A stretch of 64,000 nt of DNA from Imtechella halotolerans (GCF_028743515.2 NZ_CP117969.2:3009501-3073500), one strand, 5' to 3'; shown: positions 17,146-28,043, counted from the stretch's first letter. Notes: generated by a model from the letters alone, not told the origin. Made by a program: numbers and translations.

Positions 17146-20100
17146 ATGTTTCAGAAAATTATACACTATTTTTTGCATAACCGATTAGTAACAATGTTGT
17201 TGCTTATTGGTTTTGTAGGCTGGGGATTGTCCACAGCACCTTTTAATTGGGATACCGGGTTTCTTCCTAAGAATCCTGTTCCTGTAGATGCCATTCCTGA
17301 TATAGGAGAAAATCAACAAATTGTTTTTACTGATTGGCCGGGAAGATCTCCCCAAGATGTGGAAGATCAGATTACGTATCCTTTGACGACTTCATTATTA
17401 GGGATTTCAGGAGTGAAGTCTATTCGCAGTACTTCAATGTTTGGTTTTTCAAGCATTTATATCATTTTTAATGAAGATGTTGAGTTTTATTGGTCTCGTT
17501 CTAGAGTACTTGAAAAATTGAATTCGCTACCATCAGGGTTGTTGCCTCAAGGCGTTCAGCCTACTTTAGGACCTGATGCTACGGCACTTGGTCAGGTGTT
17601 TTGGTACACCTTGGAAGGGAGAGATTCTTTAGGTAATGTTACTGGGGGATGGGATTTGCATGAATTACGTACTACACAAGATTACTTTGTAAAGTATGGA
17701 TTGAATGCGGTTGAAGGAGTTTCTGAAGTAGCCTCAGTTGGGGGGTATGTAAGAGAATACCAAATTGATGTTAATCCGGAGGCTTTAAAGGCCTACAATA
17801 TTGGGATTGATAAGGTGATGATGGCCGTTAAAAATTCAAATCGTGATGTAGGGGCCCAAACCGTTGAAATTAATAATGCCGAGTACCTTATTCGTGGTTT
17901 AGGATATATAAAGTCTTTAAAAGATATTGAGCAAACAGTGGTAGCTGTTAATCAAAACAAGCCTGTTTTAATAAAGGACATAGCTGTTGTCTCATTAGGG
18001 CCTCAAACGGTTAGAGGTGCCCTTGATAAAGGAGGTGCTGAAGTTGTTGGTGGTGTCGTTGTAGCCCGATATGGTTCCAATCCGTTGGCAGTTATAAACA
18101 ATGTAAAGGATAAAATAGAAGAGATTGCACCAGGTCTTCCTCGAAAAACACTAAGTGATGGGACAGTTAGTCAACTTACAATAGTTCCTTTTTATGATCG
18201 GACTCATCTGATAACTGAGACCATAAGTACCCTTGAACATGCTTTGACTGATGAAATTTTAATTACCATATTGGTGGTAATTGTGTTGGTTTTAAACCTT
18301 AGAGCTTCTGTTCTTATCTCAATTTTGCTTCCTGTGGCGGTATTAATGACTTTCATTGTAATGCGTTATGCTGGGGTAGATGCAAATGTGGTTGCTCTCT
18401 CGGGAATTGCCATTGCAATTGGGGTTATGGTTGATGTAGGTATCGTATTTGTAGAGAATATGCTGCGACATTTTGAAATGCAAGATCAAGAAAAAATGTC
18501 AAAGTCCGAAGTGCTAAGCCTTATATATAAATCTACCATAGAAGTGGCTCCTGCTGTTTCTACGGCGTTAGCCACTACTATTGTGAGCTTTCTGCCTGTT
18601 TTTTTTATGGAACATGCCGAAGGGAAGTTGTTTAAGCCTCTTGCTTTTACAAAAACATTTGCACTTGGGGCAGCCTTTGTTATAGGAATGGTGATACTTC
18701 CAGCGCTTTCATATTATATGTTTTCTTTTAGATTACATAGAGAAAAAATTGCTAAAGCATGGAATATTTCGTTAATGGTAGCTGGGATTATTTTGGCTAT
18801 TGTATTTAAAATGTGGTTGCCATTAGTTTTAGTCTTACTCGGGTCATTGTATTTTTTACAACCGAAAATTAATTTTATAGGTAAGTATTCTAAAGAATTA
18901 ATTTTAGCCATTATCCTTTTGGTGACAATTGGTATTTTGAGTGATTCGTGGAGTCCTTTGGGATTGCAATCCGGAATTGTGTCCAATTATATTTTTGTAA
19001 TAGTACTGTTGAGTCTGATTCTACTGGCACTCTGGTCAGTGGTTAAGTATTATGAGACCATTTTAAGGTGGTGTCTACAAAACAAAGGAACTTTTTTGAT
19101 GCTTCCTGTAATCACTATTATGCTAGGGCTGGTCATTTGGCTAGGGTTTCCTAAAATCTTTGGGTTTGTGCCTAAGACCTTTGATAAAATAGGCTGGAAT
19201 GTACGCACAACTTCTGTATGGTCCGGATTGGCTCATACCTTTCCAGGAGTAGGAAAGGAATTTATGCCATCTCTTAACGAAGGTAGTTTTTTATTAATGC
19301 CTACAGCTATGCCCCATGTCGGGGTAGCAGAGAGTAAACGTATTCTTCAACAATTGGATATGGTAATTACTCAAATACCAGAAGTGGAAGTTTCTGTTGG
19401 GAAATTGGGAAGAGTAGAAAGTGCGCTTGATCCAGCACCAATATCTATGTATGAGAATGTGATAAATTATAAGTCAGAATTTTATACAGATCCATCAGGA
19501 GAGATGCATAAGTATAAGGTTGATTCAGAAGGCCGTTTTATACTGGATAATGGAAGTGTGTTAAGTAATGATGACATAATTTTACAAGGAATATCACCAG
19601 AACGATTGCAATATGATAAACGAGGACGTTATCTACGAAATTGGAGAAGTCATGTTAAAAGCCCTGATGATATCTGGAATGAAATTGTAAAAGCATCTCA
19701 GTTGCCTGGAGTAACTTCTGCACCTAAACTTCAACCCATAGAGACTAGACTGGTAATGCTGCAAACCGGTATGCGTGCGCCAATGGGTATTAAGGTTTAT
19801 GGGCCTAACCTAGAAACAATCCAGGCTTTTGGATTGGAGCTAGAGTCAATTTTAAAAGAAGTTCCTTCGGTAAAGCATGAGGCAGTTTTTGCCGACAGGA
19901 TTGTGGGGAAACCTTATTTGCAATTAGATATTGATAGGGACGCCATTGCTAGATTTGGTCTTAGCATTGAAGAAACGCAACAACTTATTGAAACAGCAAT
20001 TGGAGGAATGCCAGTTTCTACTACGGTTGAAGGTAGAGAGCGTTATCCAATACGCGTTCGATACCCGAGAGAGTTAAGAGACGATCCTGAAAAAATCAAA

Positions 20101-20964
20101 AAAATATTAGTTCCAACACCTACAGGTGCTCAAATACCATTGGGGGACTTGATAACCGTAAATTATCTTAAAGGACCTCAAATGATAAAAAGTGAAGACA
20201 CCTTTTTAGTCGGATATGTTCTTTTTGATAAAAAGGAGGCTTTTGCCGAGGTGGATGTTGTCGATGAGGCACAGGAATTAATTCAACAGAAAATATCACA
20301 AGGGTTATTAGAAGTTCCAGCGGGAGTAAGTTATAAGTTTTCTGGTAACTATGAGAATCAAGTGAGGGCGGTGAAGCGTTTGGCTTTGGTAATTCCTATT
20401 TGTTTGCTCATTATTTTCTTACTGCTTTATTTTCAGTTTAAAACAATTATTGCGTCTACCATTCACTTCTCAGGTGTTTTTGTTGCATTTGCTGGTGGAT
20501 TCATAATGATTTGGTTATATGGACAGGAATGGTTTATGAATTTTGCTATTGGAGAAACTCATATGAGAGATCTTTTCCAAATGCAAACAGTCAATTTGAG
20601 TGTCGCTGTTTGGGTTGGGTTTATAGCATTATTTGGTATAGCCACAGATGATGGCGTTCTTATGGGTACTTATATTCACCAAGTGTTTGAGGAGAAAAAT
20701 CCTCAGACTGTTCCTGCAGTTCGAGCAGCAGTTTTAGAAGCTGGGCTAAAACGTGTACGACCTGCAATGATGACTACCGCGGTAACTATTATCGCACTTC
20801 TTCCTGTACTAACCTCTACAGGTAAAGGATCTGATATTATGGTGCCTATGGCCATTCCAACAGTAGGAGGAATGCTTATACAGATCATGACCATTTTTGT
20901 AGTGCCAGTATTACAGGCGTATTGGAGAGAAACAGTTGTAAAAAAGAATAGCAATGAAGCTTAA
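17146..20964 (+). CDS. cusA: Heavy-metal efflux RND transporter, CusA-like
   Basis: 1272 residues; typical CusA is about 1050. It is the inner-membrane proton antiporter of a tripartite pump that exports Cu(I)/Ag(I)-type ions. TM4 reads GVMVDVGIVFVENMLRH, closer to CusA (MVDAAIVMIEN) than to CzcA (DFGIIVDGAVV). VDAIPDIGENQQIV at the N-terminus and GKEFMPSLNEGSF in the second half are family hallmarks. Extra length comes from about 100-150 residues with about four added hydrophobic segments (about 530-680) and a second insertion (about 775-850). It overlaps the following TolC-like gene by 11 bp. Confidence 0.93.
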   Translation: MFQKIIHYFLHNRLVTMLLLIGFVGWGLSTAPFNWDTGFLPKNPVPVDAIPDIGENQQIVFTDWPGRSPQDVEDQITYPLTTSLLGISGVKSIRSTSMFGFSSIYIIFNEDVEFYWSRSRVLEKLNSLPSGLLPQGVQPTLGPDATALGQVFWYTLEGRDSLGNVTGGWDLHELRTTQDYFVKYGLNAVEGVSEVASVGGYVREYQIDVNPEALKAYNIGIDKVMMAVKNSNRDVGAQTVEINNAEYLIRGLGYIKSLKDIEQTVVAVNQNKPVLIKDIAVVSLGPQTVRGALDKGGAEVVGGVVVARYGSNPLAVINNVKDKIEEIAPGLPRKTLSDGTVSQLTIVPFYDRTHLITETISTLEHALTDEILITILVVIVLVLNLRASVLISILLPVAVLMTFIVMRYAGVDANVVALSGIAIAIGVMVDVGIVFVENMLRHFEMQDQEKMSKSEVLSLIYKSTIEVAPAVSTALATTIVSFLPVFFMEHAEGKLFKPLAFTKTFALGAAFVIGMVILPALSYYMFSFRLHREKIAKAWNISLMVAGIILAIVFKMWLPLVLVLLGSLYFLQPKINFIGKYSKELILAIILLVTIGILSDSWSPLGLQSGIVSNYIFVIVLLSLILLALWSVVKYYETILRWCLQNKGTFLMLPVITIMLGLVIWLGFPKIFGFVPKTFDKIGWNVRTTSVWSGLAHTFPGVGKEFMPSLNEGSFLLMPTAMPHVGVAESKRILQQLDMVITQIPEVEVSVGKLGRVESALDPAPISMYENVINYKSEFYTDPSGEMHKYKVDSEGRFILDNGSVLSNDDIILQGISPERLQYDKRGRYLRNWRSHVKSPDDIWNEIVKASQLPGVTSAPKLQPIETRLVMLQTGMRAPMGIKVYGPNLETIQAFGLELESILKEVPSVKHEAVFADRIVGKPYLQLDIDRDAIARFGLSIEETQQLIETAIGGMPVSTTVEGRERYPIRVRYPRELRDDPEKIKKILVPTPTGAQIPLGDLITVNYLKGPQMIKSEDTFLVGYVLFDKKEAFAEVDVVDEAQELIQQKISQGLLEVPAGVSYKFSGNYENQVRAVKRLALVIPICLLIIFLLLYFQFKTIIASTIHFSGVFVAFAGGFIMIWLYGQEWFMNFAIGETHMRDLFQMQTVNLSVAVWVGFIALFGIATDDGVLMGTYIHQVFEEKNPQTVPAVRAAVLEAGLKRVRPAMMTTAVTIIALLPVLTSTGKGSDIMVPMAIPTVGGMLIQIMTIFVVPVLQAYWRETVVKKNSNEA

Positions 20965-22222
20965 AATGAATTTAAAATATATTGTTAGTTTAGTTTGCTG
21001 GGTTATGGCAACAATAACAATTCAGTCACAGGAACTTGATACTTATCTTAAGATAGCTATACAAAACAGTCCTCAAGTAAAGGCTGCTTACAGTACATTT
21101 GAGGCAGCTCTTCAAAGAACACCTCAAGCTAATGCATTACCAGACCCTATGCTTACTGCAAGTGCATTTGGGAAAATGATGGAAACCAGATTAGGGGCAC
21201 AAGAGGCACGTTTTACTCTTATGCAAACCTTTCCTTGGTTTGGAACATTGGGGGCTAAAAAAGAGGTGAGTCAACAACAAGCTGAGGCTGCTTTTCAAAA
21301 CTATTTAGAAGTACGTAATGAGGTACTTTTAAATGTCAAAAAACTGTATGCTGAATTATATCTTGTTGATCAGACCGTTCTTCTCGAGGAAAAAAATGTG
21401 AACGTATTGGAACAATATCGTTCCCTTGCCCTTAATGCTTTTGAAAATGGAAAAGGTTCAATGGCTGATGTTTTGAGGGTTGATATTACTATTAATAAGG
21501 CAAAGACTAATTTGGCTCTTTTGCAAAGTCGAATAGCTCCAATGAAGGCTGGTTTCAATGCCATGTTAAATAGGTCCATTAAAGAGGAAGTGGTTATTTC
21601 AAGTATGCTCCCCTTAAAACCACTTCAAGAGCGTCGTTATGATGAGAATCTTTTTTCGAATAATCCTAGAATGAGTGCCTTACAACGTCAGTTAGCCTCA
21701 CTAGAGGCCCAGCAACAAGTTGTGCAAAAAGAAGGACTTCCGGTGGTGGGATTAGGAGTTGACTATTCAATTCTTAGTAAGTATGATACAATGACTATGG
21801 CTAATAATGGGCAAGATGCTGTTATGCCTATGTTGTCAATTTCACTTCCTATTTTTCGTTCGAAATATAAAGCGAAACAAAAGGAGGTGACCTTTCAAGT
21901 GGAATCAAAAATTCATGAACAAGAGGCTCTGGCTAATAGTTTGATGGCAACCTATCATATGGCAAGTTTCGAAGAGGAACAAGCACACAAGTTAATAGCC
22001 CTATATAATAAACAAATTCAAATTGCGCAGCAGAATCTTCAATTGTTGTTGTCAGCTTATAGTAACTCTACGGAAGAGTTTAATGAAGTTTTGGCCGTTC
22101 AGCAAGAACTATTAACCTATCAAATAGAGCTGATCTCACAATTAAAAATTGCTTTTGTGTCACAGGCAACAATTGAGTTTTTATTGTTTGATAATACATC
22201 AGAAAATACCGATGAAAATTAA
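20954..22222 (+). CDS. TolC-family outer-membrane efflux protein of the metal pump
   Basis: 422 residues with a signal peptide (cleavage near IQSQ) and two OEP repeats of long amphipathic helices. TolC-family proteins form outer-membrane beta-barrels with periplasmic helical tunnels. The start codon lies inside the end of cusA (11-bp overlap) and the adaptor gene follows 15 bp later, so it is the outer-membrane part of the Cus-like pump. There is no lipobox, so it is probably not lipidated. A Met-rich patch (MTASAFGKMMETRLG) lies near the N-terminus. Confidence 0.9.
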   Translation: MKLKMNLKYIVSLVCWVMATITIQSQELDTYLKIAIQNSPQVKAAYSTFEAALQRTPQANALPDPMLTASAFGKMMETRLGAQEARFTLMQTFPWFGTLGAKKEVSQQQAEAAFQNYLEVRNEVLLNVKKLYAELYLVDQTVLLEEKNVNVLEQYRSLALNAFENGKGSMADVLRVDITINKAKTNLALLQSRIAPMKAGFNAMLNRSIKEEVVISSMLPLKPLQERRYDENLFSNNPRMSALQRQLASLEAQQQVVQKEGLPVVGLGVDYSILSKYDTMTMANNGQDAVMPMLSISLPIFRSKYKAKQKEVTFQVESKIHEQEALANSLMATYHMASFEEEQAHKLIALYNKQIQIAQQNLQLLLSAYSNSTEEFNEVLAVQQELLTYQIELISQLKIAFVSQATIEFLLFDNTSENTDEN

Positions 22223-22237
22223 AAAACACCTAAGAAA

Positions 22238-23950
22238 ATGAGAACTAAAAGAACAATAGGATATAGCATACTGATTTTAATAATCGGAATATTTTTAGGT
22301 TGGGCTATTTTTGGTAGCAGTAACCACAATGGTCATGCACATGAGGAAGGGGTAAATGAAGCTCAAATTTGGACTTGTTCAATGGACCCCCAGGTTAGAC
22401 AAAACGAACCAGGAAAATGCCCCCTTTGTGGAATGGATTTAATTCCATTGGAAAATATGGATACAGGCGGAAGTCCCAATACGGTTGTTATGGGCAAGGA
22501 CGCTGTTAGGTTGGCTAATATATCAACCATAACAATAGGATTTCAGGATGCTAAGAAAGAGCTGAGGCTTAATGGAAAAGTCCAGGTAGATGAACGAAAG
22601 GTGTATGCGCAAACAACACATATCCCTGGTCGAATAGAACAGCTTACCATTAATTTTACAGGTGAAACAGTGTCAAGGGGGCAGCAACTCGCTCAGGTAT
22701 ATTCACCTGATCTTATGACGGCTCAAGAAGAATTACTTCAAGCCTTCCGGATAAAAGAATCGCAACCAGAACTTTATGAAGCAGCTAAACAGAAACTTCG
22801 AAATTGGCGGATTTCAGAAAGTAGTATTCAAAAGATCATAAGTACTCAAAAGCCGATTCAACGCTTTTCAATTACAGCCGATGTTTCGGGTGTAGTGACA
22901 GAAAAGAAGGCTAATCTAGGAGATTATGTTGATCGTGGTATAGCCTTGTATGAAATTGCAGATTTGTCAAGTGTTTGGGTGTTGTTTGATGTGTATGAGG
23001 CTGATATGGCTTGGGTTAAAAAGGGTGATAAAGTAAATTATACGATAGCATCGTTGCCTGGAGAAAGTTTTGAAGGAGTGGTGTCTTTTGTAGATCCATT
23101 TATAAATCCGGAAACTAGAGTTGCTACCGCTCGTGTTGAAGTGAAAAATACGAATGGGATGTTGAAGCCAGAAATGTTCGCTACAGGTCTGGTGATTCCT
23201 AAACAGGCTTACATTCAAGAATCTCAGGTTATTGTACCAAAGTCTGCCGTACTTTGGACAGGTGAACGTTCAGTAATCTATGTGAAAAAGGAAGTGGATG
23301 AGATGATGCATTTTGAACTTCGTGAAGTTACTTTAGGAGCTTCACTTGGAGAAAACTATGTGGTGAAAAACGGGTTGCAATTAGGAGAAGAGGTTGTTGT
23401 TAATGGAACATTTACTGTGGACGCAGCTGCTCAATTGGCAGGTAAGCCTAGCATGATGAATCACGAACAGTTGCCACTTCCTGTAAATGCGGAAGACGTA
23501 TCATTTGTTGAAGTCAGTAAAGATGCCAAGAAGGCAATGCAGCAGGTAATAACTGATTATTTAATTTTAAAAGATGCGTTGGTGTCAGCAGATAAATTAG
23601 TAGCTCAAAAGCAACTAGGTTTATTGATGAATGATTTTGAAAAGGTTGGAATGCAATTGCCTGGTTCGGTTTGGGAACCCTATAAAATTGCATTTACCGA
23701 AGTGTTAAAAAGTATGGGGAGCAAAGATTTGGAGGCAATACGAAAGCTTTTTAAACCGTTATCTCAATCCATGATCGCCATGGTTCAACAGTTTAAGCCT
23801 CATAGTGATGCTCTTTATGTCCAATATTGTCCTATGTTTGAGGGAGATAAGGGGGGAAGTTGGTTAAGTATTTCTAAAGATATAAAAAATCCATATTTTG
23901 GTGATATGATGCTTAGCTGTGGAGAAGTAAAGAAGGAAATAAAACCATAA
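22238..23950 (+). CDS. cusB: RND periplasmic adaptor, CusB-like, with extra metal-binding domains
   Basis: 570 residues, longer than a plain adaptor because of flanking domains. After a membrane anchor (about 8-26) and a His-rich stretch (NHNGHAHEE) comes a heavy-metal binding domain with TCSMDP and KCPLCGMDLIP (about 47-70). The lipoyl/barrel-sandwich and beta-barrel core follows (about 110-400). The C-terminal part (about 430-570) is a DUF3347-like domain ending in YCPMFEGDKGGSWLS and LSCGE, whose Cys and Met may also bind metal. It bridges CusA and the TolC-like channel. The HMA-membrane fusion gene starts 1 nt after its stop. Confidence 0.92.
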   Translation: MRTKRTIGYSILILIIGIFLGWAIFGSSNHNGHAHEEGVNEAQIWTCSMDPQVRQNEPGKCPLCGMDLIPLENMDTGGSPNTVVMGKDAVRLANISTITIGFQDAKKELRLNGKVQVDERKVYAQTTHIPGRIEQLTINFTGETVSRGQQLAQVYSPDLMTAQEELLQAFRIKESQPELYEAAKQKLRNWRISESSIQKIISTQKPIQRFSITADVSGVVTEKKANLGDYVDRGIALYEIADLSSVWVLFDVYEADMAWVKKGDKVNYTIASLPGESFEGVVSFVDPFINPETRVATARVEVKNTNGMLKPEMFATGLVIPKQAYIQESQVIVPKSAVLWTGERSVIYVKKEVDEMMHFELREVTLGASLGENYVVKNGLQLGEEVVVNGTFTVDAAAQLAGKPSMMNHEQLPLPVNAEDVSFVEVSKDAKKAMQQVITDYLILKDALVSADKLVAQKQLGLLMNDFEKVGMQLPGSVWEPYKIAFTEVLKSMGSKDLEAIRKLFKPLSQSMIAMVQQFKPHSDALYVQYCPMFEGDKGGSWLSISKDIKNPYFGDMMLSCGEVKKEIKP

Positions 23951-23951
23951 A

Positions 23952-24680
23952 ATGACACACACCTATACGATAACGGGAATGACAGGAAAGGGATGCCAAT
24001 CTTCAGTTGAAGAGTCCCTTAAAAAAGTGGATGGGGTTTTACAAGCCAAGGTTGATTTAAAGAGAGAAGAAGTTCAAATAACCATGGAAAGTCATATTCC
24101 GTTAGAGTATTTTCAGAAAATTTTAGCCCCTAATTATGGAATAACCATTAAGGATTCGGGTAATGTTTTTGCTAAAGCAACTGTACTTCCTCCTGGATTA
24201 CAGAAAAGCGAATGGCAACAACTGTTTCCCATGTTTTTAATCTTAGGCTATATCAGTGTGGTATCTGTACTTATGAATATTAATTCCCTTGTGGTGAGCA
24301 ATATTATACTTCAATTTCTGGGACTTTATTACGTCGTGTTTAGTTTCTTTAAATTACTCGACCTAAATGGATTTTCTATTAGCTTCGCTATGTATGACGC
24401 GATAGCGAAGTACGTGCCTATATATGGTAAAATTTATCCTTTTTTGGAAGTTGCTATTGGAGTACTGTTATTGTTGAAGTATCAATTGATATTGGCTTTA
24501 GTGACGGCAATTTTTACTTTAGGTGCAACAACAATTGGTGTGATTCGTGTATTAATGGAAAAGAAGCAGCTGCGATGTGTTAGTTTGGGAACAACATTAA
24601 ATATACCTCTTACTAAAGCAATCCTAATAGAAAAAATGGTAATACTATTTATGGCTTGTTGGATGTTAATTAATTTGTAA
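23952..24680 (+). CDS. HMA domain fused to a MauE/DoxX-like membrane domain
   Basis: 242 residues. Residues 1-65 resemble a heavy-metal-associated (HMA) ferredoxin-like fold, but the metal loop reads GMTGKGC (9-15): the first Cys of the usual GMTCxxC is Gly12 and only Cys15 remains. Residues about 90-242 form four membrane helices of the MauE/DoxX type, with the family-like stretch KQLRCVSLGTTLNIP near the end. Such membrane domains are linked to redox or metal handling. It sits 1 nt after the adaptor gene and 3 nt before the PepSY gene. Whether the N-terminal domain still binds metal is doubtful. Confidence 0.82.
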   Translation: MTHTYTITGMTGKGCQSSVEESLKKVDGVLQAKVDLKREEVQITMESHIPLEYFQKILAPNYGITIKDSGNVFAKATVLPPGLQKSEWQQLFPMFLILGYISVVSVLMNINSLVVSNIILQFLGLYYVVFSFFKLLDLNGFSISFAMYDAIAKYVPIYGKIYPFLEVAIGVLLLLKYQLILALVTAIFTLGATTIGVIRVLMEKKQLRCVSLGTTLNIPLTKAILIEKMVILFMACWMLINL

Positions 24681-24683
24681 TAT

Positions 24684-25400
24684 ATGGTAAATAGAAAAGT
24701 TTCCATGCGCATAAGAAAGGTACATAGGTATTTGGGTGTGTTTTTAGGTATTCAGTTTTTGTTTTGGACTATTAGTGGGTTGTATTTTAGTTGGACTGAT
24801 ATTGATGAAATTCATGGTGATCATTTAATGAAACCAATGGGTGAAAAACACCAAATGCAATTTGAAAATTTGAGCTCGCCGTCAGAATTAGTTAATAAGC
24901 CTATCTATAGTATCGGCATTAAAGAAATTAATCATCAGCCTTATTATTGGATAAATGAATCTGAATTAATACATGCTCGAACCGGTATTGAAAAAGAGAA
25001 TATTACTCAAGAAGAGGCCAAAGAGATTGCTAATAGTCAAATGGTGTCAGGGTTAGTTGTCAAGGAAATCAAATTGCTTACTGAAGTTGGTAAACACCAT
25101 GAATATAGAGGGAAACCATTGCCTGTTTGGGAAATTACCTATGATCATCTTGATCACATTAAAGCTTATGTAAGTGCTGCAGATGGTACCTTTCAGAAGG
25201 TGCGATTTCGTGCATGGAGATGGTTTGATTTTTTATGGATGACACATACTATGGATTACGAGGGTAGAGATGATTTTAATAATATAGTCCTCAGAGCATT
25301 TTCGCTATTAGGTCTAATTACAGTGCTAAGTGGTTTTGTATTGTGGTTTGTATCCTCAGCTACAGTACGTCGCTTATTTAATAAAAGTAAACAACAATAA
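24684..25400 (+). CDS. PepSY domain membrane protein
   Basis: 238 residues. A first membrane helix (about 16-35, HRYLGVFLGIQFLFWTISGLYFSW) carries the PepSY_TM-like pattern. An extracytoplasmic region with a PepSY domain follows (ITQEEAKEIANSQ to VSAADGTFQKV, about 110-170), then WRWFDFLWMTHTMDY and a second helix (about 205-228). PepSY-TM proteins are often associated with metal reduction or iron and copper metabolism. It lies in the metal-efflux operon, with gaps of 3 and 17 bp. Its substrate is unknown; conserved His residues (HRYLG, THTMDY) could bind haem or metal. Confidence 0.85.
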   Translation: MVNRKVSMRIRKVHRYLGVFLGIQFLFWTISGLYFSWTDIDEIHGDHLMKPMGEKHQMQFENLSSPSELVNKPIYSIGIKEINHQPYYWINESELIHARTGIEKENITQEEAKEIANSQMVSGLVVKEIKLLTEVGKHHEYRGKPLPVWEITYDHLDHIKAYVSAADGTFQKVRFRAWRWFDFLWMTHTMDYEGRDDFNNIVLRAFSLLGLITVLSGFVLWFVSSATVRRLFNKSKQQ

Positions 25401-25417
25401 TTTTTAAAAACAACAAA

Positions 25418-25843
25418 ATGAGAAAATTGATGTTCGGTGCGGCTATCATGTCGCTAATGTTCCTAGGAGCATGTAAAAATGAAGGTAAAAAAGACGAAGC
25501 AGCTACAGTTTCGACAGAATTAGCTATGGGAGATATGGCTACCTTTGGTGTACGCGGTAATTGTGGCATGTGTAAGGCTACTATAGAAAAAGCGGCTACA
25601 GCTCTAGAAGGAGTATCCAAAGCTGATTGGAGTGTTGCTAAAAAACAGATAGCTGTTACGTATGATGCATCAAAAACAAACATTGAAGCTATTCATCAAG
25701 CAATTGCGGCAGCGGGGTATGATACAGAAAAAGCTACTGGAAATTTAGGTGCTTACGAGAATTTGCCTGCTTGTTGTAAATATGACCATAGCATGGAAAT
25801 GAATCAATCTGGTGATGGTCCAGCAGAAGGAGCACATCATTAA
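25418..25843 (+). CDS. Periplasmic heavy-metal-associated (HMA) lipoprotein
   Basis: 141 residues. The signal peptide ends in a lipobox (FLGAC, Cys19). The HMA domain (about 42-110) has the complete metal loop GNCGMC. The C-terminus adds ACCKYDHSMEM and a terminal His pair, giving further Cys, His and Met ligands. It is likely a metal-binding lipoprotein facing the periplasm that hands copper or a similar ion to the Cus-like pump. It is the last gene of the cluster and is followed by a strong hairpin. In contrast to the HMA-membrane fusion two genes upstream, this one keeps both metal cysteines. Confidence 0.88.
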   Translation: MRKLMFGAAIMSLMFLGACKNEGKKDEAATVSTELAMGDMATFGVRGNCGMCKATIEKAATALEGVSKADWSVAKKQIAVTYDASKTNIEAIHQAIAAAGYDTEKATGNLGAYENLPACCKYDHSMEMNQSGDGPAEGAHH

Positions 25844-25858
25844 GATATGATTGACAAT

Positions 25859-25891
25859 AAAAAAATCCGAAGCAAAACTTCGGATTTTTTT
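25859..25891. terminator. Bidirectional terminator between the metal cluster and groEL
   Basis: Perfect 14-bp stem: AAAAAAATCCGAAG (25859-25872) with CTTCGGATTTTTTT (25878-25891), loop CAAAA. The T and A runs serve both strands. It separates the rightward metal operon from the leftward groEL. Confidence 0.92.
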
Positions 25892-25908
25892 ATTATTCAT
25901 GATTTCTA

Positions 25909-27540
<1,632 letters not shown>

Positions 27541-27619
27541 TCAATTTTTTCAAAAATTAGTAATAATCTAAAGTCTGTATTTTTATTATTTCTATAGTGT
27601 CAAGAAATAATTTACGTGA

Positions 27620-27898
27620 TTATACAATAGCGAATATGTCGCTTTCACGCATGATTAGGTAATCTTTGCCTTCAAGTTTTAGCTCAGTTCCGGCGTATTT
27701 TCCATAAAGTACTGTATCGCCTACTTTTACTGTTACAGGCTCGTCTTTTGTGCCTGGTCCTACGGCTACAACGGTGCCACGTTGCGGTTTTTCTTTTGCA
27801 GTGTCTGGAATAATAATTCCTGATGCTGTAGTCGTTTCAGCAGCAGCAGGTTCAATAAGAACTCTGTCTGCAAGTGGTTTGATGTTTACTTTAGCCAT
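27620..27898 (-). CDS. groES: Co-chaperonin GroES
   Basis: 92 residues. [12 protein letters not shown] at the N-terminus, the mobile loop ([16 protein letters not shown]) and [18 protein letters not shown] are typical of GroES, the heptameric lid of the GroEL cage. It precedes groEL in a two-gene operon. No CIRCE element is seen upstream. Instead an inverted repeat TTGGCA-N7-TGCCAA lies 46-64 bp before the ATG and has sigma-54-like spacing. A hairpin terminator for secG separates this promoter region from the secG operon. Confidence 0.98.
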   Translation of the reverse strand: MAKVNIKPLADRVLIEPAAAETTTASGIIIPDTAKEKPQRGTVVAVGPGTKDEPVTVKVGDTVLYGKYAGTELKLEGKDYLIMRESDIFAIV

Positions 27899-27943
27899 TT
27901 TTGTATGATTTTATAAATATGGTTGTTTTTTCTTTTACTCTTT

Positions 27944-27962
27944 TTGGCAGAAACTATGCCAA
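27944..27962 (-). promoter_or_regulatory. Inverted repeat with sigma-54-like -24/-12 spacing upstream of groES
   Basis: On the coding strand of groES the sequence is TTGGCA, seven bases, TGCCAA. GG and GC are 10 bases apart, as in the sigma-54 consensus (TGGCAC-N5-TTGC). A start would fall about 35-40 nt upstream of the GroES ATG. Because the element is palindromic it could equally be a repressor operator. No TAnnTTTG box is seen in this gap. Confidence 0.35.
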
Positions 27963-27983
27963 TTGATTTTTATGTCAGCTTGT

Positions 27984-28021
27984 GAAATAAAAAATGCCAG
28001 CTTGTCAGCAAGCCGGCATTT
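27984..28021 (-). terminator. Terminator of the secG operon
   Basis: Stem of AAATGCC and GCTTG (27992-28004) against CAAGC and GGCATTT (28009-28021) with one A-C mismatch and loop TCAG (28005-28008). On the complementary strand it is followed by a T run (27984-27991). It lies 23 bp beyond the secG stop codon. Confidence 0.88.
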
Positions 28022-28043
28022 AAATATCGATCATGTTCTTGTA

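Noticed and set aside
27899-28043. CIRCE (HrcA) operator upstream of groES
   Set aside because: No TTAGCACTC-N9-GAGTGCTAA type sequence is present; the inverted repeat there is different.
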